A DNA stretch of 25,261 bases from a virus, in IMG/VR virus record IMGVR_UViG_3300017749_000122, positions 1 to 25,261 of that record; one strand, 5' to 3'. Shown here piece after piece: positions 13,401 through 20,882 of the stretch. The notes under the pieces were generated by a model that ran no database searches, was not told where the DNA came from, and saw only the letters and a list, made by a program, of their open reading frames with translations. Position numbers and translations under genes: made by a program. Position 1 is the first letter of the stretch. Every line of letters begins with the position of its first letter.

Positions 13401-14336
13401 ATGGCCAGATTAGACTACACGGGTGGCAGTCGCTCTCAACAGGAGAGAACTTCAGCGGCAAGAGCCTCTGCTGGCATGTCCACAGACGTGGGCGGTGGCT
13501 CTTTGCAAGAACAGCATATGGCGAATGTGTATGCCGACCCCGGCCCGTCAGCAATCCAAGTGATACAAGCCAACATAGAGGCCGCCGCTCAAGAGCAGGC
13601 GCGTCGGGCCGCACAAGCGCAGGCGATGACAGTCGGCACCCCAGAGATGGGTTTCACCGAGGCTATGGGCGGGGCGACCGGAGTTAGTCCCGGCGGCATG
13701 TTTGCGCGGTATGGCGTTAATGCACCAGCGGTCATGCAGTTTGCTGAGGCACCTACTTTTGGCGGCCTCTCGACCGGCGTCTTGGGCGCGCTTGGCTTTA
13801 ACACGGCGCAAAGTCAATTGCAGGCAGGCACCGGCCAGCCAGTAATGGATGCGTCTGGTCGCGTGCGCGGCGCTCTCAGCACCGGCCCGTTTGGCAGCAC
13901 TGTTTATTCTGGCACGCCCATCCCCGGATATGAGGGGCCATATGCAGACTTAATTGCGCCGTCTGTGGGCGTGTCTGACGACCAGCCGCAGATAACGTCA
14001 ACCGTCACCAACCCGGCGACGGGTCGCGAGGAGTGTCCCGACGGGTACATCTTTGATGAAGACCTAAACGCCTGCCGCCTCGACACACGCGGCGGCACAA
14101 CAACAGCGCCAGACGCCCCAGCAGCGCCCGGAACACCCGGCGCGCAGTATGCGAGAATGGGGCTGCTGGACGTGGCTCCAGAGGGCTTGATGGGCTTCCA
14201 AGAGCGCTACGGCGCAGGCTTTGGCACCCCGGCAGACTTTGGCGCGGCGAACCTTGCTTTCCGTCAGCAAGGTGCTATATCTCCAGAATATTATCAGACA
14301 CCCCCGAAACTGACAGGGTACACATTGCTGGGATGA
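13401..14336 (+). CDS. Hypothetical virion protein with Cys-loop motif
   Basis: A 311-residue protein with GAGGG upstream of ATG 13401. It is Gly/Ala/Pro-rich and low in charge, with a helical segment at about 45-75 (IEAAAQEQARRAAQAQ). A small conserved-looking motif C212-PDGYIFDEDLNA-C225 may form a disulphide or metal loop; short CPxGYxxDxxxxxC elements recur in marine phage structural proteins as I recall. The last 60 residues (LLDVAPEGLMGFQERYGAGF) are again Gly/aromatic-rich. The location between portal and scaffold suggests a minor virion or ejection protein. No catalytic motif. Confidence 0.6.
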   Translation: MARLDYTGGSRSQQERTSAARASAGMSTDVGGGSLQEQHMANVYADPGPSAIQVIQANIEAAAQEQARRAAQAQAMTVGTPEMGFTEAMGGATGVSPGGMFARYGVNAPAVMQFAEAPTFGGLSTGVLGALGFNTAQSQLQAGTGQPVMDASGRVRGALSTGPFGSTVYSGTPIPGYEGPYADLIAPSVGVSDDQPQITSTVTNPATGREECPDGYIFDEDLNACRLDTRGGTTTAPDAPAAPGTPGAQYARMGLLDVAPEGLMGFQERYGAGFGTPADFGAANLAFRQQGAISPEYYQTPPKLTGYTLLG

Positions 14337-14611
14337 ACGAGGGCAAGACACGGCAGCGACAGGCTCGCGCCGAAAAAGCCGCAGCGTTGCTGCGAAACGA
14401 ACTTTTTGTTGAGGCGTTTGAATTCCTCGACGAGCAGTTTGTCGACGCTTGGAAGACATCCGGCATCGACGATGAAGAGGCACGCGAGAAGCTATTCCAA
14501 CTGATGCAGGCACTTAACGCAGTCAAGGGGTACTTCCAGAGCGTTGTCGAGGATGGTAAGCTGGCACAGGCACAGCTTGACGAATTTAAGCGGTACAGCC
14601 GCGTAAACTAG
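14333..14611 (+). CDS. Small helical protein before scaffold, 92 aa
   Basis: ATG 14333 overlaps the previous stop (ATGA). The protein is all helical: a basic N-terminus (GKTRQRQARAEKAAALL) and then FVEAFEFLDEQFVDAWKTSG and LFQLMQALNAVKGYFQSV. Similar short helical proteins sit between portal and scaffold in P22/SU10-type modules, where they may be assembly factors; no function is proven. It ends 10 nt before the scaffold start. Confidence 0.65.
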   Translation: MNEGKTRQRQARAEKAAALLRNELFVEAFEFLDEQFVDAWKTSGIDDEEAREKLFQLMQALNAVKGYFQSVVEDGKLAQAQLDEFKRYSRVN

Positions 14612-14621
14612 GAGTTTTTTT

Positions 14622-15629
14622 ATGTCCGACAATCCGCAAGGAACCGGCCCCATTTCTTTTAATGATGCAATTTCTCTTCTAAACACACCCGCACAGGACA
14701 CCGTGACAGAAGAGCAGGTCGAGGCACAAGAGCCTCAACAGCCTGAGACCGAGGCGTATGAGCCGGAGGCGGAGAACGCAGACGCGACCGTCGAAGAGGA
14801 TTACGAGGAGGACGATGAGGGCGAAGACGCCTACGAGGCGGATGACGATGACGAGTACGAAGAGGAGCCTGTCCAGACCTACACCGTGAAGGTGGACGGT
14901 CAGGAACTAGAGGTAGACCTTGACGAACTTCGGAGTGGTTACTCGCGGCAGCAGGCGTACACTAAGCGTTCGATGGAGTTAGCCGAGCAGCGCAAAGCCT
15001 TTGAGGCGGAGCAAGCTGAGACGAAACAACTTCGAGACGCTTACGCGCAGCAACTTGATCAAGTGGCTGCCCAAATCCATCAGGCAACCCATCAGGAACC
15101 TGACTGGAGAGCATTGGCCGAGACGATGACCGAACGTGATTTGTTTCTGGCGAAGACCGATTGGGACCAGCAGAAGGAATACCAGAAGCAGGTCGAGGTC
15201 GAGCGTCAGCGTATCGCGGCGGAGCAATCTCGCGAGCAAGAGCAGAGCCTGCGCCAGCACTTAGAAGTGCAGCGTGGCGAAATGCTTAACCGCATCCCTG
15301 CGTGGCAGGATGAGGACACTCGCGACGCAGAGCGCAAGGAAGTGATTTCTTACGCTCAAAAGCGGATCGGGTTTAGTGAAGAGGAGATTGCAAACGCATC
15401 TGACGCGCGCGCGATTGAGCTTCTCTATAAAGCGTGGCGCTGGGACCAGCTACAAGACAAAGCCCCCGCCGCCAAGAAACGCACCCGCAAAGCACCGAAG
15501 ATGGCCAAGGCAGGGCGACCAAAGACCAAGCGCGAAGTTGCTACCCGTTCTCAGCGTGATGCCCGAAAGCGCTTTGAAAGCGCCGGAACGGTGGACGCTG
15601 CTGTTGAGTATCTAATGGGCCGAAAGTAG
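14622..15629 (+). CDS. Capsid scaffolding protein
   Basis: A 335-residue protein with GGAG followed by a T7 spacer before ATG 14622. The N-terminal 90 residues are strongly acidic (runs of D/E around residues 55-90). Next comes a small beta segment, VQTYTVKVDGQELEVDLDEL, then a long Gln/Glu-rich coiled coil (about 110-230), and a basic Lys/Arg-rich C-terminus (KKRTRKAPKMAKAGRPKTKRE). Acidic N-terminus, central coiled coil and basic capsid-binding end are hallmarks of P22-type scaffolds, and it lies directly before the major capsid gene. It would guide procapsid assembly and then exit. Confidence 0.85.
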   Translation: MSDNPQGTGPISFNDAISLLNTPAQDTVTEEQVEAQEPQQPETEAYEPEAENADATVEEDYEEDDEGEDAYEADDDDEYEEEPVQTYTVKVDGQELEVDLDELRSGYSRQQAYTKRSMELAEQRKAFEAEQAETKQLRDAYAQQLDQVAAQIHQATHQEPDWRALAETMTERDLFLAKTDWDQQKEYQKQVEVERQRIAAEQSREQEQSLRQHLEVQRGEMLNRIPAWQDEDTRDAERKEVISYAQKRIGFSEEEIANASDARAIELLYKAWRWDQLQDKAPAAKKRTRKAPKMAKAGRPKTKREVATRSQRDARKRFESAGTVDAAVEYLMGRK

Positions 15630-15651
15630 CCCGCAAAGAAAGGAAAAGGTT

Positions 15652-16602
15652 ATGACAACCTTCGCAACCGCCGCAGCAATCGGCGAACGTGAACAGCTTG
15701 CCGATGTGATTTATCGGATCGATCCCGCAGAAACGCCAATATTTTCAAACGTTAAGAAGGAAACTTCCAACGGTATCTTCACCGAGTGGCAGGTTCAGGA
15801 ATTGGCTTCAGCCAGCGCCACGAACTATCACAACGAAGGTGCAGACACAGCGACTGCGGCGGCCACGCCGACAGCGCGTGTGGGTAACTACCACCAGATT
15901 TCCAAGAAAGTCTTCGCGACTTCTGGCACTCTGGACGCGGTAGACACCGCAGGCCGTGAGCGTGAACACAACTACCAGAAGGTGCTGAAGGCACTGGAAC
16001 TGCGTCGCGACATCGAAAAGATGATTGGCGACACAGACGTTGCTCGCTCTTCTTCTGAGCCACGCAAGTCGGCGTCTCTGTCTTGCTGGATCACCAACGG
16101 CTCTGTTGGTGCTGGCGACGGCGCTTTCGCTACTGGCGACGGCACTGACGCAGTAACCGGCGGTACTGACCGCGCACTGACGCTTGCCCTCATTGAGGAC
16201 GCGCAGCAGGACGCTTGGACCGACGGTGGCAACCCACGCATGATGATCATGTCGGCTGGGAATAAAGCCAATTTCTCGGATTTGGCTGCTTCCGGCAACC
16301 TCGTCAGCAATGACGTGAACATGACCGCTGCCAAGGAAGTCACCTATGTCGGTTCGACTTCGGTGTTCCTCGGCGACTTCGGTACTGTTGAGGCAACTCC
16401 GTCTCGCCAGCTTGGTAACGACCGCATCTTCCTGATCGACCCAGACTTTGTGTCGCTCTGCACGCTGAACGGTCGTAACTTCCTTGAGGAAGATTTGGCC
16501 AAGACTGGCGACGCAACCGACACGCACATCCTGTGCGAGTGGGCGCTCAAGCCAACTGCGCCCAAAGCGCATAGCATGATCCTTGATCTGAACGGCTCCT
16601 AA
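15652..16602 (+). CDS. Major capsid protein (SU10/DUF5309-like)
   Basis: A 316-residue protein with AAGGAAAAGG a few bases before ATG 15652. The opening TTFATAAAIGEREQLADVIY and RIDPAETPIFSNVKKETSNG, the segment ARVGNYHQISKKVFATSGTLDAVD, and the C-terminal ILCEWALKPTAPKAHSMILDL match the SU10/DUF5309 major capsid type, which has the HK97 fold. Length is usual for the family. A Gly/Asp/Thr-rich loop near residues 150-170 (GAGDGAFATGDGTDAVTGG) may be a surface loop. It is the most abundant virion protein by expectation, and a hairpin directly after it may limit downstream transcription. Confidence 0.93.
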   Translation: MTTFATAAAIGEREQLADVIYRIDPAETPIFSNVKKETSNGIFTEWQVQELASASATNYHNEGADTATAAATPTARVGNYHQISKKVFATSGTLDAVDTAGREREHNYQKVLKALELRRDIEKMIGDTDVARSSSEPRKSASLSCWITNGSVGAGDGAFATGDGTDAVTGGTDRALTLALIEDAQQDAWTDGGNPRMMIMSAGNKANFSDLAASGNLVSNDVNMTAAKEVTYVGSTSVFLGDFGTVEATPSRQLGNDRIFLIDPDFVSLCTLNGRNFLEEDLAKTGDATDTHILCEWALKPTAPKAHSMILDLNGS

Positions 16603-16610
16603 TCTAGCGG

Positions 16611-16632
16611 GAGGGCGGCTTTGGCCGCCCTC
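16611..16632 (+). terminator. Terminator-like hairpin after major capsid gene
   Basis: Nine perfect base pairs, GAGGGCGGC (16611-16619) with GCCGCCCTC (16624-16632), enclose a TTTG loop; outer bases add G-U and G-C pairs. The tail (TCCTCTAT) is pyrimidine-rich but not a run of T. Placement after the capsid gene is a common point for partial termination or mRNA stabilisation. Confidence 0.65.
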
Positions 16633-16649
16633 TCCTCTATGAGGACAGA

Positions 16650-16973
16650 ATGAAAAGATATCTATACACCGACCCGCGCACCCGCAAGGAAGTCACCTTG
16701 CAGCAGAACAGCGACGGGTCTTCTGTTATTGAGCAGCGGCAGGAATTTGGCGGCCTGCTAAAACTTAACAAGCAGATGTCGGGTGACTACCAGCCCGGAT
16801 CAATGATCGGCAACACGCAGCGTCACATGCAGCATGTGGCGGAAATCCCAAACGTAGTGTACAATCACTTGCTGGAGAAGTTTGGCCCGATGCGCGAAAA
16901 TCCAAAGGCGTGGAAGGCTTGGCTGAACGACAGTGAAAACCGGGCATTCAGAACGGGCGGCGGACATTTATAA
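16650..16973 (+). CDS. Conserved protein downstream of major capsid, 107 aa
   Basis: ATG 16650 has GAGGA about 7 nt upstream. The N-terminus is beta-rich (MKRYLYTDPRTRKEVTLQQ), and the C-terminal half has HVAEIPNVVYNHLLEKFGPM and KAWKAWLNDSENRAFRTGGG. The latter pattern (VAEIPxVVYxxLL...WLNDxxNRAFRT) is one I recall immediately after capsid genes in P22/SU10-type phages; role unproven, possibly head completion. The stop TAA overlaps the next ATG. Confidence 0.7.
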   Translation: MKRYLYTDPRTRKEVTLQQNSDGSSVIEQRQEFGGLLKLNKQMSGDYQPGSMIGNTQRHMQHVAEIPNVVYNHLLEKFGPMRENPKAWKAWLNDSENRAFRTGGGHL

Positions 16974-17617
16974 TGGCGATTTCGACCTACACCGAATTGA
17001 AGACGGCAATAGCCAACTTCCTCGCGCGTGACGATTTGACCAGCGTCATCCCCGACTTTATCCAACTTGCAGAGGCGACGATGTCTCGCGAACTGGAGAC
17101 ACGGTCACAGGAGAAGCGCGCCACGGCAACGCTGACCAGCGGCGATGAATACATTGCGCTGCCAACAGACTTACGCGAGGTGCGCGAGGTCAAGCTGAAC
17201 ACGACACCGCTGACGGTCCTGACCTATTACAGCCCGGTCGCGCTCGACAGCAACTTCTCATCCGGCGGCGTCGGCAAGCCGAAGGGCTTCAGCATTATCG
17301 GCGACGAGATGAAGATGCGCCCTGTGCCGGACGACAGCTACACCGCCGAGATTATCTATATTGGGTCGATCACGGCGCTGTCTGACAGCAACGCCACAAA
17401 TAATATCTTGACCCGCTCGCCGGATGCCTACCTATACGGATCACTCGCAGAGGCGTATGCTTACCTGCTTGATGAACAGCGTGCGTCGCAGTATCTGCAA
17501 CGCTTCAACCTCGCCCTTGAGCAGATCAAGGTCGATGAGCAGCGCGCGCATTACGGCACGGGTTCGCTGCAAATCAGCAGTATTTACGCCCGTCAAAACG
17601 CAGCAGTGGAGAGTTAA
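16973..17617 (+). CDS. Head-tail adaptor protein (SU10 adaptor-like)
   Basis: A 214-residue protein overlapping the previous stop. The helical N-terminus (YTELKTAIANFLARDDL, IPDFIQLAEATMSREL), then beta region (TSGDEYIALPTDLREVREVKL, FSIIGDEMKMRPVPDD, TAEIIYIGSITAL), and C-terminal helices (YLYGSLAEAYAYLLDEQRA) match phage adaptor proteins that bind beneath the portal and connect to the tail nozzle, equivalent to P22 gp4 in position. Sequence order and position agree, so the call is good. Confidence 0.82.
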   Translation: MAISTYTELKTAIANFLARDDLTSVIPDFIQLAEATMSRELETRSQEKRATATLTSGDEYIALPTDLREVREVKLNTTPLTVLTYYSPVALDSNFSSGGVGKPKGFSIIGDEMKMRPVPDDSYTAEIIYIGSITALSDSNATNNILTRSPDAYLYGSLAEAYAYLLDEQRASQYLQRFNLALEQIKVDEQRAHYGTGSLQISSIYARQNAAVES

Positions 17618-17620
17618 ACA

Positions 17621-18007
17621 ATGTCTGCAATGAGTGATTACTTAGAGAACAAAATCCTAGATCACGTTCTCGGAACAACGGCATACACCCACCCATCGAC
17701 GGTCTACATCGGGCTTTCGACCGGGTCGTTTGCTGATGACAACAGCGGCACCGAACTGAGCGGCAGCAACTACAGCCGTGTGGCGGCTGCGTTTGATGCG
17801 GCTTCTGGCGGCACGACTGACAACACCTCGGCGATTGAGTTCGCTGCGGCGACAGGGTCGTGGGGTACGGTCTCGCACTTCGGTATCTTCGATGCGGCGT
17901 CAAGCGGGAATTTGTTGATCCACGGTGCTTTTTCGACAGGTAAACTGATAAGCTCCGGCGACGTTCTGAAAATCTCAGCGGGTGACCTTGACGTTACCGC
18001 AGCGTAG
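17621..18007 (+). CDS. Phage tail fibre/beta-sandwich protein, 128 aa
   Basis: GGAGAG lies 8 nt before ATG 17621. The protein opens MSAMSDYLENKILDHVLG and continues with YTHPSTVYIGLSTG, SRVAAAFDAASGG, IEFAAATGSWGTVSHFGIFD, NLLIHGAFSTGKLISSGDVLKI. This is the pattern of a small phage family usually labelled tail fibre or minor tail protein, with a jelly-roll-like beta sandwich. It may decorate the tail or capsid. The following gene starts 8 nt later. Confidence 0.7.
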   Translation: MSAMSDYLENKILDHVLGTTAYTHPSTVYIGLSTGSFADDNSGTELSGSNYSRVAAAFDAASGGTTDNTSAIEFAAATGSWGTVSHFGIFDAASSGNLLIHGAFSTGKLISSGDVLKISAGDLDVTAA

Positions 18008-18015
18008 GTGATGCC

Positions 18016-18741
18016 GTGGCCACTGGCACCCCAAATTTAGACAATTTCACAAGCAGTATCGACGCGCTTCCATATTCTTTGGACAGCGCGTTATTGCTGA
18101 CGCAGGTTGATTGGTCTAACCCGACGCTGGAGCAGCTAGATGCTTGGGGGACGATGGATGCCCTTGACACCTTCGGCACCCTAGAGCAGCTTGCAAACCT
18201 TGAGGTAAAGCATTTTGGCGGCAGCGCGTCTGTGTCGATGTCCGCCACCGCGACGCCGGTCTTCCCCGTATTATTTGACGCCGCTGTGTCTGTGTCTATG
18301 TCCGCCGCGTCTGACAGTGACCGTGTCCGAGGCTTTGACGCATCAGTCACCGGCGCTGCGTCTGTTGCCGCCACCGCAGCGTTTATCGCGCGGATGGATG
18401 GCGCTGCAAGCGTCGCGATTACGGTGGCATCCGACAGCGACCGCATACGCGGCTTTGATGGTGCCACCAGCGCCTCTGTGACGGTCACTGGCGCGTATGT
18501 GACGGTGTTCACGACTGCTGGCAGCGCAAGCGTGTCTATGGACGCCACAGGCGCTTCTGTGGGCGTTTTCGTCATGTCCGGTTCCGCTGACGCATCAATG
18601 TCTGCTACAATGCGCGGCAAGGTGTTGGGCGAGGACTGGTCAGAAGTCGCCGACGGCACAGAGACTTGGACAGATATCGCGGCAGGCTCTGAGGTCTGGT
18701 CGCAAGTGTCTGTAGGCAGCGAGGTTTGGCACCAGCAATGA
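18016..18741 (+). CDS. Repeat-rich beta protein of the tail region, 241 aa
   Basis: GTG 18016 with AGGTG 5 nt upstream is preferred; the nearer ATG at 18011 closes at once. Residues 14-26 (SIDALPYSLDSAL) and 37-42 (TLEQLD) recur in the following gene. Residues 68-203 consist of about seven imperfect units of some 20 residues, each with an ASVSMSA-like strand and often DSDRxRGFDG. Residues 208-241 hold a 10-residue tandem repeat (WSEVADGTET, WTDIAAGSEV, WSQVSVGSEV, WHQQ), with TGG codons exactly 30 nt apart. No known domain is recognised. Extended beta repeats suit a fibre, a fibre adaptor or an adhesin-like tail component. Confidence 0.65.
   Translation: MATGTPNLDNFTSSIDALPYSLDSALLLTQVDWSNPTLEQLDAWGTMDALDTFGTLEQLANLEVKHFGGSASVSMSATATPVFPVLFDAAVSVSMSAASDSDRVRGFDASVTGAASVAATAAFIARMDGAASVAITVASDSDRIRGFDGATSASVTVTGAYVTVFTTAGSASVSMDATGASVGVFVMSGSADASMSATMRGKVLGEDWSEVADGTETWTDIAAGSEVWSQVSVGSEVWHQQ
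18637..18729 (+). repeat. 30-nt tandem repeat encoding W-x9 units
   Basis: Tryptophan codons lie at 18637, 18667, 18697 and 18727, exactly 30 nt apart, and the residues between them follow W(S/T)xVxxG(S/T)E. The copies have diverged at third positions, so the repeat is old or selected at protein level. Confidence 0.7.
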
Positions 18742-20198
18742 TACAGTTTGGCGAGTTCCTACCAGATCAGCCCGATTACTCGAACCCCGGCGTCACAAAA
18801 GCCGAGAACGTCATCCCTGCGGCTGGCGGTTATCGCAGCCTGCCTGAGTTCGTTGCGTACTCCGGCGCGGCAGACGCAGACATAAATGGCGTGTTTGCTG
18901 CAAAGGATAACAGCGGAAACGTCAAGCTGTTTGCGGGCGACAACGCCAAAATCTATGAGTTCGACAGCAGTGACAGCAGCCTCGACAATATCTCGAAGTC
19001 CGGCAACTACACATTGACTGCGCCGGAAGAGCGGTGGCGGTTCGTGCAGTTTGGCACTGACGTGATCGCAGTCGGCGGCATTGGTGTGCCGCCACAGCGC
19101 TACACTCTCGGCACCAGCAGCCTCTTCGCCGATCTGGCTGGCTCACCGCCGGACGCTGACTTCATTGCGGTGGTGCGCGATTTCGTGTGGCTGGGCAACG
19201 TCGAGGATGGGTCGGGCAACCGCCTGCCGTACCGCGTGCAGTGGTCGGGCTTCAACGACATCACAAGCTGGACCGCTGGCACCGAGCAGTCCGACTTCCA
19301 AGACATACCGGACGCTGGCAACATTACCGGGATGGTCGGCGGTGAATACTGCACGATCCTGATGGAGCGCGCGATTGTCCGCGCCACCTACTCCGGCCCG
19401 CCGCTGATCTTCCAGTTCGACAAGGTCGAGACGGCGCGCGGCTGTCAGGTGCCGGGGTCGATCTGCAACATTGGCCACACTGTCTTCTATCTGTCGGACG
19501 ATGGCTTCTATGCGTTCGACGGCCAGCGGTCTCAGAACATCGGGGCCGAGAAGGTGGACAAGTTCTTCTTCGACGACTTCAATATCGCGCACAAGGACCG
19601 CATGACATCAAGCGTCGACCCGCAGAACCAGATCGCGGTCTGGTCCTATGTGTCAAACTCCAGCATCGACGCCAAGCCCGACAAGCTGCTGATCTACAAC
19701 TACGCAATCGGGCGCTGGTCTACCGCCAACGTGCAGGCCGGTCTGATTGCGCCGATGTTTACGCCAGCCTACACGCTGGAGCAGCTAGACACGATCAACA
19801 CCAGCATCGACGCGCTGCCTGCGTCGCTTGACAGTGCGCTGTACAAGGGCGGGCAGTTCCTCTTCGGCGGTGCCGTCGGCAACAAAATTCACACCTTCAC
19901 CGGCGACCCGCTCGCCGCAACCATTGAGACGGCTGAGGCAGGGCTGGCGACTGGCAAGTTCAATATGATCACGCGCGTCTACCCGTATCACGAGGGCGGC
20001 AGCGTCACGATGCAGATCGGCACGCGCGGCCTGCACTCCGACACAACGACATTCACGACGGCGCAGTCGCCGAACACTGACGGCTTCGCGCCGTTCAGGG
20101 CGCAGGGCCGGTATCACCGCGCGCGCATGAACCTGAGCGGGCAGTGGTCATTCGCGCAGGGTATGGACGTCGAGGCGAGGCAGGTGGGCAGGCGATGA
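18738..20198 (+). CDS. Tail nozzle/stabilisation-type protein
   Basis: A 486-residue protein starting at ATG 18738, overlapping the previous stop. The start MIQFGEFLPDQPDYSNPG and ENVIPAAGGYRSLPEFVAYS, repeated hydrophobic strands with WxxGF-type turns (DFVWLGNVEDGSGNRLPYRVQW, WSGFNDITSWTAG, VFYLSDDGFYAFDGQRSQNIG), and overall length resemble beta-propeller nozzle proteins equivalent to P22 gp10, which close the portal channel below the adaptor. The identification rests on position and architecture rather than a precise motif. Residues 346-368 (TLEQLDTINTSIDALPASLDSAL) form a module shared with the preceding gene and look inserted between propeller strands. Confidence 0.7.
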   Translation: MIQFGEFLPDQPDYSNPGVTKAENVIPAAGGYRSLPEFVAYSGAADADINGVFAAKDNSGNVKLFAGDNAKIYEFDSSDSSLDNISKSGNYTLTAPEERWRFVQFGTDVIAVGGIGVPPQRYTLGTSSLFADLAGSPPDADFIAVVRDFVWLGNVEDGSGNRLPYRVQWSGFNDITSWTAGTEQSDFQDIPDAGNITGMVGGEYCTILMERAIVRATYSGPPLIFQFDKVETARGCQVPGSICNIGHTVFYLSDDGFYAFDGQRSQNIGAEKVDKFFFDDFNIAHKDRMTSSVDPQNQIAVWSYVSNSSIDAKPDKLLIYNYAIGRWSTANVQAGLIAPMFTPAYTLEQLDTINTSIDALPASLDSALYKGGQFLFGGAVGNKIHTFTGDPLAATIETAEAGLATGKFNMITRVYPYHEGGSVTMQIGTRGLHSDTTTFTTAQSPNTDGFAPFRAQGRYHRARMNLSGQWSFAQGMDVEARQVGRR

Positions 20199-20512
20199 CA
20201 ACGCGCGTCAGTAACTTCCGCATCCTCAACCCGATCCTTGCCACAACGCGAGAGATTGCCGAACTGCTTAACCGCACGATTAACGGCGGACTGAATAGCT
20301 GGGATTATGTGACGCTGTCTGCCAGCGTTACCGAGACAACAAAGACAGACCCGCGCTTCTCAAAGGAAAGCGTGGTGTTTTTTACGGCGATCAACGGATC
20401 GCCTGAGCATCATCATCCGTACATCAAATCGACCAGCACTGACGGGACGATGAAGATTGGACACAAGAACCACGGCCACGCACAGGAATTCGCCTACCTT
20501 ATTATTGGGTGA
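20195..20512 (+). CDS. Small fibre-like knob protein, 105 aa
   Basis: ATG 20195 overlaps the previous stop. The first 35 residues are helical (ILNPILATTREIAELLNRTI), and the rest is beta-rich (WDYVTLSASVTETTKTDPRF, ESVVFFTAINGSPEHHHPYI, GTMKIGHKNHGHAQEFAYLI). A helical attachment segment followed by a His/Gly-rich beta knob that ends at a strand is usual for short trimeric tail-fibre heads and tail-tip proteins. Clustered histidines may bind metal along the trimer axis. No family name is claimed. Confidence 0.65.
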   Translation: MTTRVSNFRILNPILATTREIAELLNRTINGGLNSWDYVTLSASVTETTKTDPRFSKESVVFFTAINGSPEHHHPYIKSTSTDGTMKIGHKNHGHAQEFAYLIIG

Positions 20513-20519
20513 GTATCGT

Positions 20520-20882
20520 ATGAGTGAACACTGGCAGCGCTGCAAGCGCTACATTGAGGACGCGCTGGAGTACGCTGGCGGGTCGCACACGATAGACGAC
20601 GTGGCCGTCGCTATAGCCGAGGGGAAAGCCCAGTTCTTTCCTCTGTCAAGGTCTGCTATAGTGACTGAGATAGTCGACTACCCGCAAAAGGCGATGTGCC
20701 GGATTTGGCTTGCGGGCGGCGACTTAGACGAATTAATGCAAGCGGAGGTTGCACTCAGTGCGTGGGCCAAGACGCAAGGGTGCGACGGGATGGAGATCAT
20801 CGGGCGTAGGGGTTGGTCTCGCACATTAAAAGATTACCGCGAGAGCGCGGTGGTACTGATGAAGGATTTTAGTGATGAGTAA
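20520..20882 (+). CDS. GNAT-fold-like phage protein (T7 gp13-like context)
   Basis: A 120-residue protein from ATG 20520, with GGGTGAG upstream. The string LEYAGGSHTIDDVAVAIAEG, FFPLSRSAIVTEIVDYPQKA, RIWLAGGDLDELMQAEVALS, AWAKTQGCDGMEIIGRRGW, SRTLKDYRESAVVLMKDF follows the pattern of GNAT-fold proteins encoded beside internal virion proteins in podoviruses (as T7 gene 13 is). In that phage the product is needed for assembly of internal proteins rather than known as an acetyltransferase. Here the GRRGWSRxL segment matches the acetyl-CoA-side end of GNAT folds. Activity is unknown. Confidence 0.6.
   Translation: MSEHWQRCKRYIEDALEYAGGSHTIDDVAVAIAEGKAQFFPLSRSAIVTEIVDYPQKAMCRIWLAGGDLDELMQAEVALSAWAKTQGCDGMEIIGRRGWSRTLKDYRESAVVLMKDFSDE

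Noticed and set aside
15808-16572. Leftward frame of 254 codons inside the major capsid gene
   Set aside because: It is antisense to a clear capsid gene, with no ribosome site or recognisable domain.
17994-18659. Leftward frame of 221 codons inside the repeat protein
   Set aside because: Its Thr/Asp/Ala repeats mirror the repeats on the coding strand, and the rightward gene has a start, a ribosome site and coupled neighbours.
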